DNA of 64,000 bases from Arenicella sp964578035 (GCA_964578035.1 CAZOBR010000001.1:25143-89142), one strand, 5' to 3'; shown: positions 46,205 through 54,905, counted from the first letter of the stretch. Program-made: numbers and translations. The notes: generated from the sequence alone by a model not told the origin.

Positions 46205-46981
46205 TTACGAATTATGTCTAGTCTTACTTTCAAGACCAAGATAAGGGCGCAATTTAGCAACCAATAGATAAATAATTGGCGTATCTGCCAGTGCCGACAA
46301 TAGCTTGAACACATAATTGCTGAGCATTAAACCAATAATAACTTGCAAACTCATTTTACCTGCTAAAAACACCGCACCAAAGGTGACGCTGATTACCGTA
46401 ATCGAATCGACAGCTTGACTAATCAATGTGCTGCCATTATTGCGCAACCATAAATGCTTGCCATCGGTTTTTTTGCGTAAAAAGTGAAACACATACACAT
46501 CAACATATTGCGCTAACACATAGGCAATCATAGATGCAAATACCGCGCCGGTCGTCGTGGCATAGAGCAAACTGAATAGCTCGGTTGAGCCTTCCACGGA
46601 AGAACCGTCTGGCAAACCAACGGGCGAAGCCAACGGTAGAGTCTGCCAAGGCGGTTGTACACTTGGGTCAATCGCTGGCATAAAATTACCTAACGTCATG
46701 ACACCAAGAATAAAAAGATTAAGCACCAAACCAACCGTGACTAAAAAGTTAGCGCGAGCACGACCGTAAAGCTCTGACACTAAGTCGGTACATAAAAAAG
46801 TTAACGGATAGGCCAAAACACCCACGGCGATTTGCATTGAGCCAAGCTGTACAAAACGAGTAATACCGATAACATTAAGCAATGTCATCGCGCATAAAAA
46901 CATGCCCGCCAAGCATAAAAAGACTCGTTCGCGGCGCTCTTGTAATTCAGAGCTGGAAACCGCCAATGTTTGATTATTCAT
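46205..46981 (-). CDS. yhhQ: Queuosine precursor transporter (VUT/YhhQ family)
   Basis: The 258-residue membrane protein has about six helices and the VUT-family signatures FLCTDLVSELYGRARAN and AQYVDVYVFHFLRKKT. YhhQ imports 7-cyano-7-deazaguanine or related queuine precursors. It lies 60 bases downstream of a QueD-like gene in the same direction, which supports a 7-deazaguanine role. Confidence 0.88.
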   Translation of the reverse strand: MNNQTLAVSSSELQERRERVFLCLAGMFLCAMTLLNVIGITRFVQLGSMQIAVGVLAYPLTFLCTDLVSELYGRARANFLVTVGLVLNLFILGVMTLGNFMPAIDPSVQPPWQTLPLASPVGLPDGSSVEGSTELFSLLYATTTGAVFASMIAYVLAQYVDVYVFHFLRKKTDGKHLWLRNNGSTLISQAVDSITVISVTFGAVFLAGKMSLQVIIGLMLSNYVFKLLSALADTPIIYLLVAKLRPYLGLESKTRHNS

Positions 46982-47041
46982 TCTTGTTTCCTACTATCGT
47001 ATTTCTATCTACCGTGTCTTTACTTTATGCCCGCTACTTTT

Positions 47042-47533
47042 TTAGTCCCGTTCCCATGAAGCCACTCCCCATTGGTTCGGGCCTGAGGAAACGCGCATTT
47101 CAAATGCATTGATCTTTAGTTCATCTACCATCGTGTAATCACCGAGTATCTCTGCGAGCAAGTAGTGTGATAACTCTTCAATCGTGACATTTAATACAGG
47201 CAGTAAAATAGTGTCGGTCTTGAGTAATGGCATCACAATTTTATTATGCTCAACATAATAAAAAGTTTCATCGCTGGTGATGGTTAGGTGCGGCGATTTT
47301 TCAGCAATAAGCGTGTACTCATCGTATTTAGCGCAAATATCTTTCAGTACCTTTTTGTAAACTGCATAATCGAAACACAAGCCGTTATCATCGATATCGC
47401 CGGTAATAGAAACAGCAATACGAAAATTATGACCGTGTAAGCGCTCGCGTGATGTTGCCGAAAAAACAGTGAAATGAGCACTCGAAAAATGCTGAACTTG
47501 TTTTTCTATTACGATCGTTGTTTGTTTTGCCAT
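47042..47533 (-). CDS. PTPS/QueD-family protein lacking the usual catalytic Cys
   Basis: The 163-residue protein has the tunnelling-fold zinc histidines in SSAHFTVF (about residue 20) and LHGHNF (about 34-39), and a C-terminal VSSGPNQWG. Standard QueD carries Cys four residues before the first His of HGH; here that position is Arg (RERLHGHN). The protein is also about 40 residues longer than E. coli QueD. It may be a distinct PTPS subgroup with another activity. The gene precedes yhhQ. Confidence 0.75.
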   Translation of the reverse strand: MAKQTTIVIEKQVQHFSSAHFTVFSATSRERLHGHNFRIAVSITGDIDDNGLCFDYAVYKKVLKDICAKYDEYTLIAEKSPHLTITSDETFYYVEHNKIVMPLLKTDTILLPVLNVTIEELSHYLLAEILGDYTMVDELKINAFEMRVSSGPNQWGVASWERD

Positions 47534-47551
47534 AATGCGAATACGAGTACT

Positions 47552-47590
47552 TTAGAGTTAGTGGTTAGAGTTAGTAATTAGAATTATTAG
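47552..47590. repeat. 13-bp tandem repeat upstream of the QueD-like gene
   Basis: Three imperfect units (ttagagttagtgg, ttagagttagtaa, ttagaattattag) lie head to tail in the region upstream of the minus-strand QueD-like gene, which starts at 47533. The first two differ only in the last two bases. They would sit in or near its promoter. Confidence 0.7.
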
Positions 47591-47707
47591 TTTAAGCGTG
47601 TGTGCGTATTTTACGGTTTAAAAGATTTATACACTACCAGAGCTTAGCCTGCTGAGATATATTAGTTGTTTAAGGATTCTTATTACATTAATCAGCCGGG
47701 GATAAAC

Positions 47708-48547
47708 ATGAAAACTATATTTTTAAAACTTAGATTTTTAAAACTTAGATTTTTAAAATTTAGCATACTTATTTTAGTACTAACTTTAGCACTGGGCACG
47801 CCGTTGACGGCTCAAGCCAAAGCTGTGCAATTCAATATTTTAAAATCAACACCCGTTGGTAGCTCGCAAACACGCGAAGAAATTAATACCAATCATAAAG
47901 GCAAACAAACGGGTACCGTTTTTAAGACCTCACTCGTTGACAAAGAAATACGCAACGGCCAACCACATTACTGGATTGAGATGCGTATGCAAACGTTCAA
48001 AATATCCAAAAAAGGCAAACGTAAAAATACGGGCAAGCCAGCAATAATGAAAAGCCTAGTCGCTGAATCAACGTTTACCAGTGACCCGGCTAATATTATG
48101 AACAATCTAAGCGGTTTTGCGGTAGAAACAATTATGCAAAATGGCAATAGCAAGCCAATTCGAATGAATAATACTGGCGGCTTTATGGCAGGCATGATGA
48201 AAGCCAGTCAAGCCAATATTCAATTCGATTTTACTGAGCTTGGCAATGAAACAGTCACCGTGCCTGCTGGCGAGTTTGCTAGCCGAAAGATTCAGGGCAA
48301 AGGTACCACTGAAGTCAATTTGGTCATCAAGAAAATGCGCATCGAAAGTGATACAACTGCGTGGATGTCGAGCAAAGTGCCGTTTGGCACCGTTAAGGTT
48401 GCCGGCACCAGCTTGACTAACGGCAAAAGCAGCACATTTCATTCAGAACTAATGGCGTATTCTATGTCGGGTGCAGTAAGCGAAATTACGCAAGTACCAG
48501 ATGAAATGCCGAGCTTTGGTGGCAGTGGCAATATATTTGGCCAGTAA
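47708..48547 (+). CDS. Secreted protein of unknown function
   Basis: The 279-residue protein has a long Sec signal peptide (to about residue 37, ending LTAQA). Its basic n-region contains two exact KLRFL units from a 15-bp tandem duplication. The mature part is beta-rich with VPAGEFASRKIQGKG and a Lys-rich middle, reminiscent of DUF4412/DUF3108-like envelope proteins, but I cannot assign it firmly. GGGGATAAAC before the ATG at 47708 decides the start. A strong terminator follows. Confidence 0.7.
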   Translation: MKTIFLKLRFLKLRFLKFSILILVLTLALGTPLTAQAKAVQFNILKSTPVGSSQTREEINTNHKGKQTGTVFKTSLVDKEIRNGQPHYWIEMRMQTFKISKKGKRKNTGKPAIMKSLVAESTFTSDPANIMNNLSGFAVETIMQNGNSKPIRMNNTGGFMAGMMKASQANIQFDFTELGNETVTVPAGEFASRKIQGKGTTEVNLVIKKMRIESDTTAWMSSKVPFGTVKVAGTSLTNGKSSTFHSELMAYSMSGAVSEITQVPDEMPSFGGSGNIFGQ

Positions 48548-48572
48548 ACGTAATTAATTAAATTTGTATAGG

Positions 48573-48605
48573 AAAGCCCTCGTATCATGCGAGGGCTTTT
48601 TATTG
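48573..48605 (+). terminator. Rho-independent terminator
   Basis: A 10-bp stem (aaagccctcg / cgagggcttt) with a 7-base loop is followed by a T-run, about 25 bases after the stop codon of the secreted-protein gene. The 3' arm and T-run also form the first unit of the 19-bp tandem array that follows. Confidence 0.9.
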
Positions 48606-48972
48606 GGCTAAAGGCTTTTTATTGGGCTAAAGGCTTTTTATTGGGCTAAAGGCTTTTTATTGGGCTANNNNNNNNNNNNNNNNNNNNNNNNNNNNNNNNN
48701 NNNNNNNNNNNNNNNNNNNNNNNNNNNNNNNNNNNNNNNNNNNNNNNNNNNNNNNNNNNNNNNNNNNAAGGCTTTTTATTCGGCTAAAGGCTTTTTATTC
48801 GGCTAAAGGCTTTTTATNNNNNNNNNNNNNNNNNNNNNNNNNNNNNNNNNNNNNNNNNNNNNNNNNNNNNNNNNNNNNNNNNNNNNNNNNNNNNNNNNNN
48901 NNNNNNNNNNNNNNNNNTTCGGCTAAAGGCTTTTTATTCGGCTAAAGGCTTTTTATTCGGCTAAAGGCTTTT
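48594..48972. repeat. 19-bp tandem repeat array with two 100-N gaps, seeded in the terminator
   Basis: Units of ggctttttattgggctaaa begin at 48594, 48613, 48632 and 48651. They break at 100 N (48668-48767), resume, break again at 100 N (48818-48917), and resume to about 48972. Units after the first gap read ATTCGGCT in place of ATTGGGCT. The first unit starts in the terminator's 3' arm. The array ends about 20 bases before the ABC exporter start. Copy number is unresolved. No other feature was seen in the gene-free stretch 48548-48992. Confidence 0.9.
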
Positions 48973-48992
48973 CATAAGTTAAGTATTGTTAT

Positions 48993-50747
48993 ATGGCAAA
49001 AACAAACTATTCAGTGTTAATCAAAATAACGACGTTTTTACTCCGTTATAAAGGCACCTTAATGGGTGCCGGCTTTGCACTCATTTTTACCGCCGGCGTG
49101 ACCTTGGCAATGGGTCAGGGTGTGCGTATTTTAATCGACGAAGGCTTTGTAGCAGGCTCAAAAGAGCAATTAAATAGCGCTGCAATTTTGATTATCGGTA
49201 TAGCACTATTAATGGCGGCTGGCACCTATGTGCGCTTTTATCTGGTTTCATGGTTAGGCGAGCGTGTATCGGCCGATATACGCGCATCAGTGTTTGACCA
49301 CTTGCTTAGCTTGCACCCAAGCTACTTTGAAGAAAACCGCAGTGGCGAAATCATGTCGCGCCTAACCACTGACACGACGCTGTTACAAACGGTGATCGGT
49401 TCATCGGCTTCAATGGCCTTACGCTCGTTTTTAACCTTTATTGGCGGGCTAATCATGTTGCTGATTACCAATATAAAACTCAGCGGCGTGGTGTTGGCGT
49501 GTGTGCCGGTGGTGCTTGTACCTATCTTAATGTATGGCCGACGAGTACGAGCGCTCTCGCGCAAAAGCCAAGATTCGATTGCCGATGTTGGCAGTTACGC
49601 GGGCGAGATCATTCAACAAATTAAAACCGTACAAAGCTATACCCAAGAACAGCATGAAAAAATCGCTTTTTCGAACCATGTGGAAAGCGCGTTTAGCGTT
49701 GCTAGACACCGCATAAAGCAACGCGCAATGTTAATGGCCGTTGTTATTTCGTTAATCTTCAGCGCCATTGCAGTAATGCTCTGGGTAGGCGGCAATGATG
49801 TGATCAATGGCACCATGTCAGCAGGTGAACTCGGCGCGTTTGTGTTTTATGCGATTATTGTGGCCAGTGCCACAGCAACTATCTCAGAAGTGATAGGTGA
49901 TGTGCAACGGGCGGCGGGCGCTGCCGAGCGTTTGTTTGAACTCCTTGAAATCGAGAGTTTAATTTTACCGCCCGCAATTCCTGCAACGGTGGATGAAAAA
50001 AGCGCACAAATAACATTTGAAAATATAACCTTTCACTATCCTTCGCGACCCGATGATGCGGCAGTTAAAGACCTAAGCCTGGTAATTAAAGCGGGGCAAT
50101 CACTGGCCTTAGTTGGCCCATCGGGCGCTGGCAAATCAACGGTATTTGAATTATTACAACGCTTTTATGACCCTGAACAAGGACAATTATTATTAGGCGA
50201 CAATGATATTCGCAACTTAACACCACAAGACTTACGCGCACAACTCGCAGTGGTGGCACAACAACCCACGTTGTTCAGTGGTGATGTTCTGCACAATATT
50301 CGCTACGGCAAACCCGATGCAACTCAAGACGAAGTCGTTGCTGCAGCTAAAGCCGCTTACGCACACGATTTTATTGAAAAACTACCCGAAGGTTACGCCA
50401 GCTTTTTAGGCGAACAAGGTGTACGCTTATCCGGCGGCCAACGCCAGCGCATAGCGATCGCTCGTGCGATTCTAAAGAACCCTAAAATACTATTACTCGA
50501 CGAAGCGACCTCAGCACTGGATGCCGAAAGCGAGTACAAAGTTCAACACGCTCTTGACGCACTGATGCAAAACCGCACCACAGTGATTATTGCGCATCGC
50601 CTAGCCACGATTCGTAATGCCGATGAAATTGCCGTGTTAGAAGAAGGTGCCTTGGTCGCCATAGGCTCGCATGATCAATTGCTAGAAAGCTCACCGCTGT
50701 ATCGGCGACTCTCGGATTTACAGTTTCAATCAGGCAATTCGGTTTAA
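48993..50747 (+). CDS. ABC exporter, fused permease and ATPase (MsbA/LmrA-like)
   Basis: The 584-residue half-transporter has six membrane helices (about residues 1-320) and an ATPase with Walker A GPSGAGKSTVF near 380, Q-loop AVVAQQPTLF, signature LSGGQRQR and Walker B ILLLDEAT. It resembles MsbA/BmrA-type exporters of lipids or drugs and would act as a homodimer. No strong ribosome-binding site is visible. The 19-bp array lies directly upstream. Its stop shares TTAA with the convergent small gene. Confidence 0.9.
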   Translation: MAKTNYSVLIKITTFLLRYKGTLMGAGFALIFTAGVTLAMGQGVRILIDEGFVAGSKEQLNSAAILIIGIALLMAAGTYVRFYLVSWLGERVSADIRASVFDHLLSLHPSYFEENRSGEIMSRLTTDTTLLQTVIGSSASMALRSFLTFIGGLIMLLITNIKLSGVVLACVPVVLVPILMYGRRVRALSRKSQDSIADVGSYAGEIIQQIKTVQSYTQEQHEKIAFSNHVESAFSVARHRIKQRAMLMAVVISLIFSAIAVMLWVGGNDVINGTMSAGELGAFVFYAIIVASATATISEVIGDVQRAAGAAERLFELLEIESLILPPAIPATVDEKSAQITFENITFHYPSRPDDAAVKDLSLVIKAGQSLALVGPSGAGKSTVFELLQRFYDPEQGQLLLGDNDIRNLTPQDLRAQLAVVAQQPTLFSGDVLHNIRYGKPDATQDEVVAAAKAAYAHDFIEKLPEGYASFLGEQGVRLSGGQRQRIAIARAILKNPKILLLDEATSALDAESEYKVQHALDALMQNRTTVIIAHRLATIRNADEIAVLEEGALVAIGSHDQLLESSPLYRRLSDLQFQSGNSV

Positions 50748-50974
50748 TGCAGACTCAGAATTATTTGTATATCTCGGCGCGTAAGGCCTTTTAATAATAA
50801 ATAATCATCTCTGGATATTCCTTTATTTTGGTCAATGTAGTTCTTAATTTCAGCGGCTACTTCGATGGTTGAAAGATAGTAAAACGATGGGTGACGTTTG
50901 GATAAGTCCGCCATGATTTGCCTTAGCAATTCCTTTTGCTGGGTGCTTTTTAGGTCTCTACGTTTTTCTTCCAT
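50744..50974 (-). CDS. Small hypothetical protein
   Basis: The 76-residue charged, mostly helical protein (MEEKRRDLKSTQQKELLRQ at the start, GISRDDYLLLKGLTRRDIQ near the end) is not recognised. AAAGG before the ATG at 50972-50974 supports this start over an upstream ATG that adds 11 hydrophobic residues. Its stop overlaps that of the convergent ABC exporter in a shared TTAA. Confidence 0.6.
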   Translation of the reverse strand: MEEKRRDLKSTQQKELLRQIMADLSKRHPSFYYLSTIEVAAEIKNYIDQNKGISRDDYLLLKGLTRRDIQIILSLH

Positions 50975-51157
50975 AATGCCTTTAATGATTACCCAAACAT
51001 AAGTCATGACTTGCGAGTGATTCTATAACATAGCATTGACCATGCTTCTGACCATCGCAACCAGCCACCATTCTAGCGAGCGCGGTTTCTAGCTTCTTAA
51101 GTAATTCCAGTCTCTTAGCGAAGGTGCCTCGATATTGTTAGGTCAATCTGCACACCA

Positions 51158-52153
51158 CTATTGGTTTATTTTCTCAAGCTCTTGATCCAACATTTTGATC
51201 AAGGCTTCGCGGTCAAAGGTGTATCGTTGATCATGATTAAGCTCAACGGTTTTGGCAACCATGCGGCGAATTGTGGAATCCGCTTGGCCGACTTGATCGA
51301 CAACCATATAACGCAACTTAGGTTTGTCGTTGCTCATAAAATGTAAAGCTGCCTCGGCTACTGCAAGTGGGTCTGGACCATTATTGGTAGAACCTAAACG
51401 AGCAATTAGCCCAGCGCGCTCTGCTTTGTACTGCGTATCTTCAGGCCAGTATTGCCTTTCTTGCAATCGCTTATAGGCTGATTCACCAATTTTTGAACGA
51501 TAAAAGCTTGGTTCAATTACCCCTACTTCAACACCAAAGCGTGCCATCTCATACGACAAGGCGTCAGTATAGGCTTCAATTGCGTGTTTACTCATACTAT
51601 ACAGGCCAAACATTGCTCCAGTAGTAACGCCAGCAACAGAGCCGGTGGTTGCAATGCGGCCACGACTCTCGATAATCATGGGCGAGAACGCTTGTGTGAC
51701 TCGGTATGGGCCATACACATTTACGTCAAATAAGCGCTGTAGTTCAACAACGTTTATTTCATTCACGGGACCAAAGTCGGCAATACCTGCGTTGTTGATT
51801 AGGCCATACAAGCCACGGCCTTGGCTTCCAACAAACTTAACTGCAGCGTCTATCTCATCTTGTTTGGTAACGTCAAACTTAACCGTTTGCACATTCTCCA
51901 TACCTTTGAGTGCTTCGCGGTCTTCCTCTTTATAGACACCGGCATACACAAAGTAACCATTAGCTGATAACACCTGCGTCATGCGCAAACCCAAACCAGA
52001 ACTTGAACCCGTTACTAATACGGCTTTTTGCTTTTCAATTTTGTGGCTGTGCTCACCGCCGTGCGCAAAACTTGAAAGACTAAAGACACTTAAACAAAGG
52101 AATACGATGCTTAAGACAAATGATGTTGGCTGGAAAATAGAGGATGGTTGCAT
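51158..52153 (-). CDS. Short-chain dehydrogenase with N-terminal signal peptide
   Basis: The 331-residue protein has an N-terminal hydrophobic segment (FVLSIVFLCLSVFSLSSFAH) and a His-rich HGGEHSH. A full classical SDR follows: VLVTGSSSGLGLRM, INNAGIAD, Ser in ATTGSVAG, and YSMSKHA. Most SDRs are cytosolic, so a signal peptide is odd. The protein may be exported, or tethered by an uncleaved anchor. A single AAGAAGAG supports the chosen start. Confidence 0.83.
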   Translation of the reverse strand: MQPSSIFQPTSFVLSIVFLCLSVFSLSSFAHGGEHSHKIEKQKAVLVTGSSSGLGLRMTQVLSANGYFVYAGVYKEEDREALKGMENVQTVKFDVTKQDEIDAAVKFVGSQGRGLYGLINNAGIADFGPVNEINVVELQRLFDVNVYGPYRVTQAFSPMIIESRGRIATTGSVAGVTTGAMFGLYSMSKHAIEAYTDALSYEMARFGVEVGVIEPSFYRSKIGESAYKRLQERQYWPEDTQYKAERAGLIARLGSTNNGPDPLAVAEAALHFMSNDKPKLRYMVVDQVGQADSTIRRMVAKTVELNHDQRYTFDREALIKMLDQELEKINQ

Positions 52154-52218
52154 AATTGCTCTTCTTAATAGTTAAGTAACACACAGCAAACCATAACGGA
52201 TTGCGAGTGAATAATCGA

Positions 52219-52518
52219 TCAAGGCAGTACTTTTAAATACGGCTTCACCACAACACTTTGGTACACACCGTTCAGTAAATAAGGGTCTTGATCTGCCCAT
52301 GATTGGGCGGCGGCAAGAGAATCAAAATCAGCAACAACTAAGCTGCCAGTAAAACCGGCATCACCTGGGTCAGACGAGTCGATAGCAGGGTGTGGACCCG
52401 CTATTAGCAAGCGCCCTGCTTGGTTCAAGGCTTTTAAGCGGTCTAAGTGCGCGGGGCGATGCACTTTGCGCAAAGGCAAACTGTCGGCATTATCCTGAGA
52501 AATAACGGCGTACCACAT
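52219..52518 (-). CDS. YciI family protein
   Basis: The 99-residue protein has the family pattern: N-terminal YAVISQDNADSLPLRKVHRPAHLDRLKAL, then GRLLIAGPHPAID and AQSWADQDPYLLNGVYQSV. YciI-like proteins have a ferredoxin-like fold with a conserved His-Asp pair; their role is mostly unknown. AAGGT lies upstream of the ATG. It precedes nothing in the same direction for about 65 bases. Confidence 0.87.
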   Translation of the reverse strand: MWYAVISQDNADSLPLRKVHRPAHLDRLKALNQAGRLLIAGPHPAIDSSDPGDAGFTGSLVVADFDSLAAAQSWADQDPYLLNGVYQSVVVKPYLKVLP

Positions 52519-52565
52519 ACGTTTACCTTTAGACGTTTAGAGTAACTTTTGGTCTGCCTTAAAAA

Positions 52566-52811
52566 CTAGTGCAGTACGCTGGGCTGGTTATTAGCATAAG
52601 CCTGTTCGGCGCGTTCGAATTGAATTTCTTGAAAACGCTCAATGCCGGCCTCAACCATTGCAGTTGAAATATCCATTTTATCATTCGGCTGCATGCTCTG
52701 AATAGCATCAGAAAATGAAATGGTCACTATTGGTTGATCTGGATCATCAGAATTACGCAACACAATGTCACCATTCTTTAGCTGTACCAATTCAATAACG
52801 CGATCTGACAT
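52566..52811 (-). CDS. Conserved small hypothetical protein
   Basis: The 81-residue acidic protein (ELVQLKNGDIVLRNSDDPDQ, then DAIQSMQPNDKMDISTAMVE and a helical end) is probably real, with AGGAA before its ATG. I do not recognise a functional domain. It lies 47 bases upstream of the yciI-like gene in the same direction, so the two may be co-transcribed. Confidence 0.7.
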   Translation of the reverse strand: MSDRVIELVQLKNGDIVLRNSDDPDQPIVTISFSDAIQSMQPNDKMDISTAMVEAGIERFQEIQFERAEQAYANNQPSVLH

Positions 52812-52968
52812 AATTAAGTTCCTAGAAATGCATTAGCATTTACAAAGTATCATGTGTTGGACTTGCTTGGCAAAAAAACATTACACAAGAACACATAAAG
52901 TTGTACTGTTTACTAGATTGTTTATAGTGCCATTTAATTCGAATAACAAGTTAGCAGCGGAGAAAGTA

Positions 52969-53877
52969 ATGAAACTTTGGAAAAAAACCTTAATCGGGTT
53001 CAGCTTACTTTGTTTAGTCTTAGTGCTCTACGTTTTAATTTCAGTTCGCAGCTTAAGTGTTGAACAATTATCCGATGACTTATTTGTATTACGCGGTATG
53101 GGCGGCAATGTCACGGTATTAAAAACCGACGCAGGAACGGTTGTGATCGACAGCATGACATTTACGATGCAAGGCGGGCTAATCAAAAGCAAAGCCGAAG
53201 CGCTAACCGGCAAACCCGTCAGCGTGTTAATTAATACGCATTATCACTTAGACCACACACACGGCAATCCATCGTTTAAAGCGGGCACTCAGGTCGTTGC
53301 AACTGATCGAACGTTATCGCACCTCAAAGCCTTGGACGCTGACTTCTGGCAAGGCGATGCCAGTAAATTGTTACCGAACGACACTTTTTCGGGCGAACGA
53401 ACTTTGAACATGGGCAACAAAACCCTGCGACTCGTTCAAGCAGGCAATGGCCATACAGATGGTGATTTGGTGGTCTTGATTGAGCAAGAGAAAACCATTG
53501 TGATGGGCGATTTATTCTTTAATGAGCACTACCCTAATATTGATCTCGAAGCAGGCGGGTCTGTACAACAATGGCCAGCAACATTGGATGCAGTATTAGC
53601 ACTCGACTTTAATCGCGTAATACCAGGGCATGGCGCCACGACCAACCGCTTAGGCATACAAAAATTTCAACGCTTTATGGGACAATTAAAGCGCATTGGT
53701 AATACCGCAGCAGCGGATCAAGCAAGTTTAGAAGAAACGCTGCAAACAACCGTTCTCGATGCTGATAAAAATTATACTGAGATCAAGTTTGCGGGTATTC
53801 CATTAGGCCTAGACCGAGAGTTTGTAATAACACGCGCTTGGGAAGAAAGCACTGGCAACTTTGAACGCAAAAACTAG
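52969..53877 (+). CDS. Metallo-beta-lactamase-fold hydrolase, membrane-anchored or exported
   Basis: The 302-residue protein has an N-terminal hydrophobic segment (TLIGFSLLCLVLVLYVLI), then the zinc motif NTHYHLDHTHGN near residue 92, GHTDGDLVV near 165, MGDLFFNEHYP, and PGHGATTN near 222. The fold and ligands match class B-like hydrolases. GGAGAAAG precedes the chosen ATG. A longer frame adds a 39-residue leader without support. Confidence 0.85.
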   Translation: MKLWKKTLIGFSLLCLVLVLYVLISVRSLSVEQLSDDLFVLRGMGGNVTVLKTDAGTVVIDSMTFTMQGGLIKSKAEALTGKPVSVLINTHYHLDHTHGNPSFKAGTQVVATDRTLSHLKALDADFWQGDASKLLPNDTFSGERTLNMGNKTLRLVQAGNGHTDGDLVVLIEQEKTIVMGDLFFNEHYPNIDLEAGGSVQQWPATLDAVLALDFNRVIPGHGATTNRLGIQKFQRFMGQLKRIGNTAAADQASLEETLQTTVLDADKNYTEIKFAGIPLGLDREFVITRAWEESTGNFERKN

Positions 53878-53889
53878 TTTACAACTAGT

Positions 53890-53915
53890 AAGCTACAACA
53901 ATAAGTTACAACAAA
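53890..53915. repeat. 13-bp imperfect tandem repeat before the HAD gene
   Basis: aagctacaacaat (53890-53902) is followed by aagttacaacaaa (53903-53915). It fills the gap between the MBL-fold gene and the HAD gene, immediately before the AGGG ribosome-binding site of the latter. Confidence 0.6.
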
Positions 53916-53928
53916 TAGGGCAATCGCC

Positions 53929-54672
53929 ATTAATACTCTACAAAAGCCTCGCGCCATTTTCTTTGATTTAGATGAAACACTGGTCGAGAATCAACACGAT
54001 GTCAGCGAGCTACTCGCGCAAGTCTACTTAAATTTTTCAGCGCAATTAGGTGCTGAAAATAAAGACAACTTTTTTAAAACACTGCGCTCTCAGGCAAGCA
54101 CGCTATGGGAACGCATGTTTCTAAGCGACACATCACCCGAAGCGTTGTTTACAAACTGTTTTACCCAATCAGTGCTAAGCACACAAGTCACGGGCGAAAA
54201 AGAGTCACTCGAACTCGCCGAAGCCATGTTTGAAAACTATCTATCACTAAGCGCTAACAATGTGGTGTTTCAACCCGACGCGGTAGAGACCTTATCTGAA
54301 CTAAAAAACCTCGGCTTTATCACTGGCATCATCACCAACGGTATCGAGCGCGTGCAATTAGGCAAAATTCACCAGCTTGATCTGCAAAACAAAGTGGATC
54401 ATGTAACCGTCAGCGCACAAGCCCGCGCGCACAAACCTCACAAACCGGTTTTTGATTTAGCGCTTTCAAGAGCTGGCGTTCAGGCGCATGAGGCATGGCA
54501 AATTGGTGATCACGCAACCAATGATGTGGCTGGCGCAATTCGAGCAGGCATGGGTGGCATACACTACGACCCAAGTGGCGAACTACACAAAAACGCGTTT
54601 GCGGATCTCGAAGAAACACCTACGCATTCAATTAAGAACCTTGGTGAGGTACTTAGCTTGCTTAGTGATTAA
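53929..54672 (+). CDS. HAD-superfamily hydrolase with probable ATT start
   Basis: The frame opens after a stop at 53902-53904 and contains motif I FFDLDETL at about residues 11-18, so it must begin before the first ATG (54115), which would cut off the catalytic Asp residues. No ATG, GTG or TTG exists upstream. An ATT at 53929 with AGGG eight bases before it gives MNTLQKPRAIFFDLDETL. Later motifs are GIITNGIE (motif II), a Lys in ARAHKPHKPVF (motif III), and IGDHATNDV (motif IV). This YjjG/phosphatase-like enzyme has about 247 residues. A base error at the start codon is the alternative. Confidence 0.78.
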   Translation: MNTLQKPRAIFFDLDETLVENQHDVSELLAQVYLNFSAQLGAENKDNFFKTLRSQASTLWERMFLSDTSPEALFTNCFTQSVLSTQVTGEKESLELAEAMFENYLSLSANNVVFQPDAVETLSELKNLGFITGIITNGIERVQLGKIHQLDLQNKVDHVTVSAQARAHKPHKPVFDLALSRAGVQAHEAWQIGDHATNDVAGAIRAGMGGIHYDPSGELHKNAFADLEETPTHSIKNLGEVLSLLSD

Positions 54673-54905
54673 TTGAAAATATATGGAATTGAGTTGATTG
54701 GCATTTGGATATGACTCTTTAATCATTTCAGTCATTTACTACAGATCGCCAAATACAATAGTCAGGGACACGCCCAGCCAACTAATACACCAAAAGTACG
54801 CAGATGACCCCAACCGCCCATTGCCGGAAGTATGCGAGCGTAACTTAGCCCGATTCCTGCAACGATCATTCAGTACAGGACAAAGACCAAATATTGCACC
54901 ATAAC

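Noticed and set aside
54673..54905. 68-residue frame and possible transposase-like remnant
   Set aside because: No motif or family resemblance that I could support on either strand.
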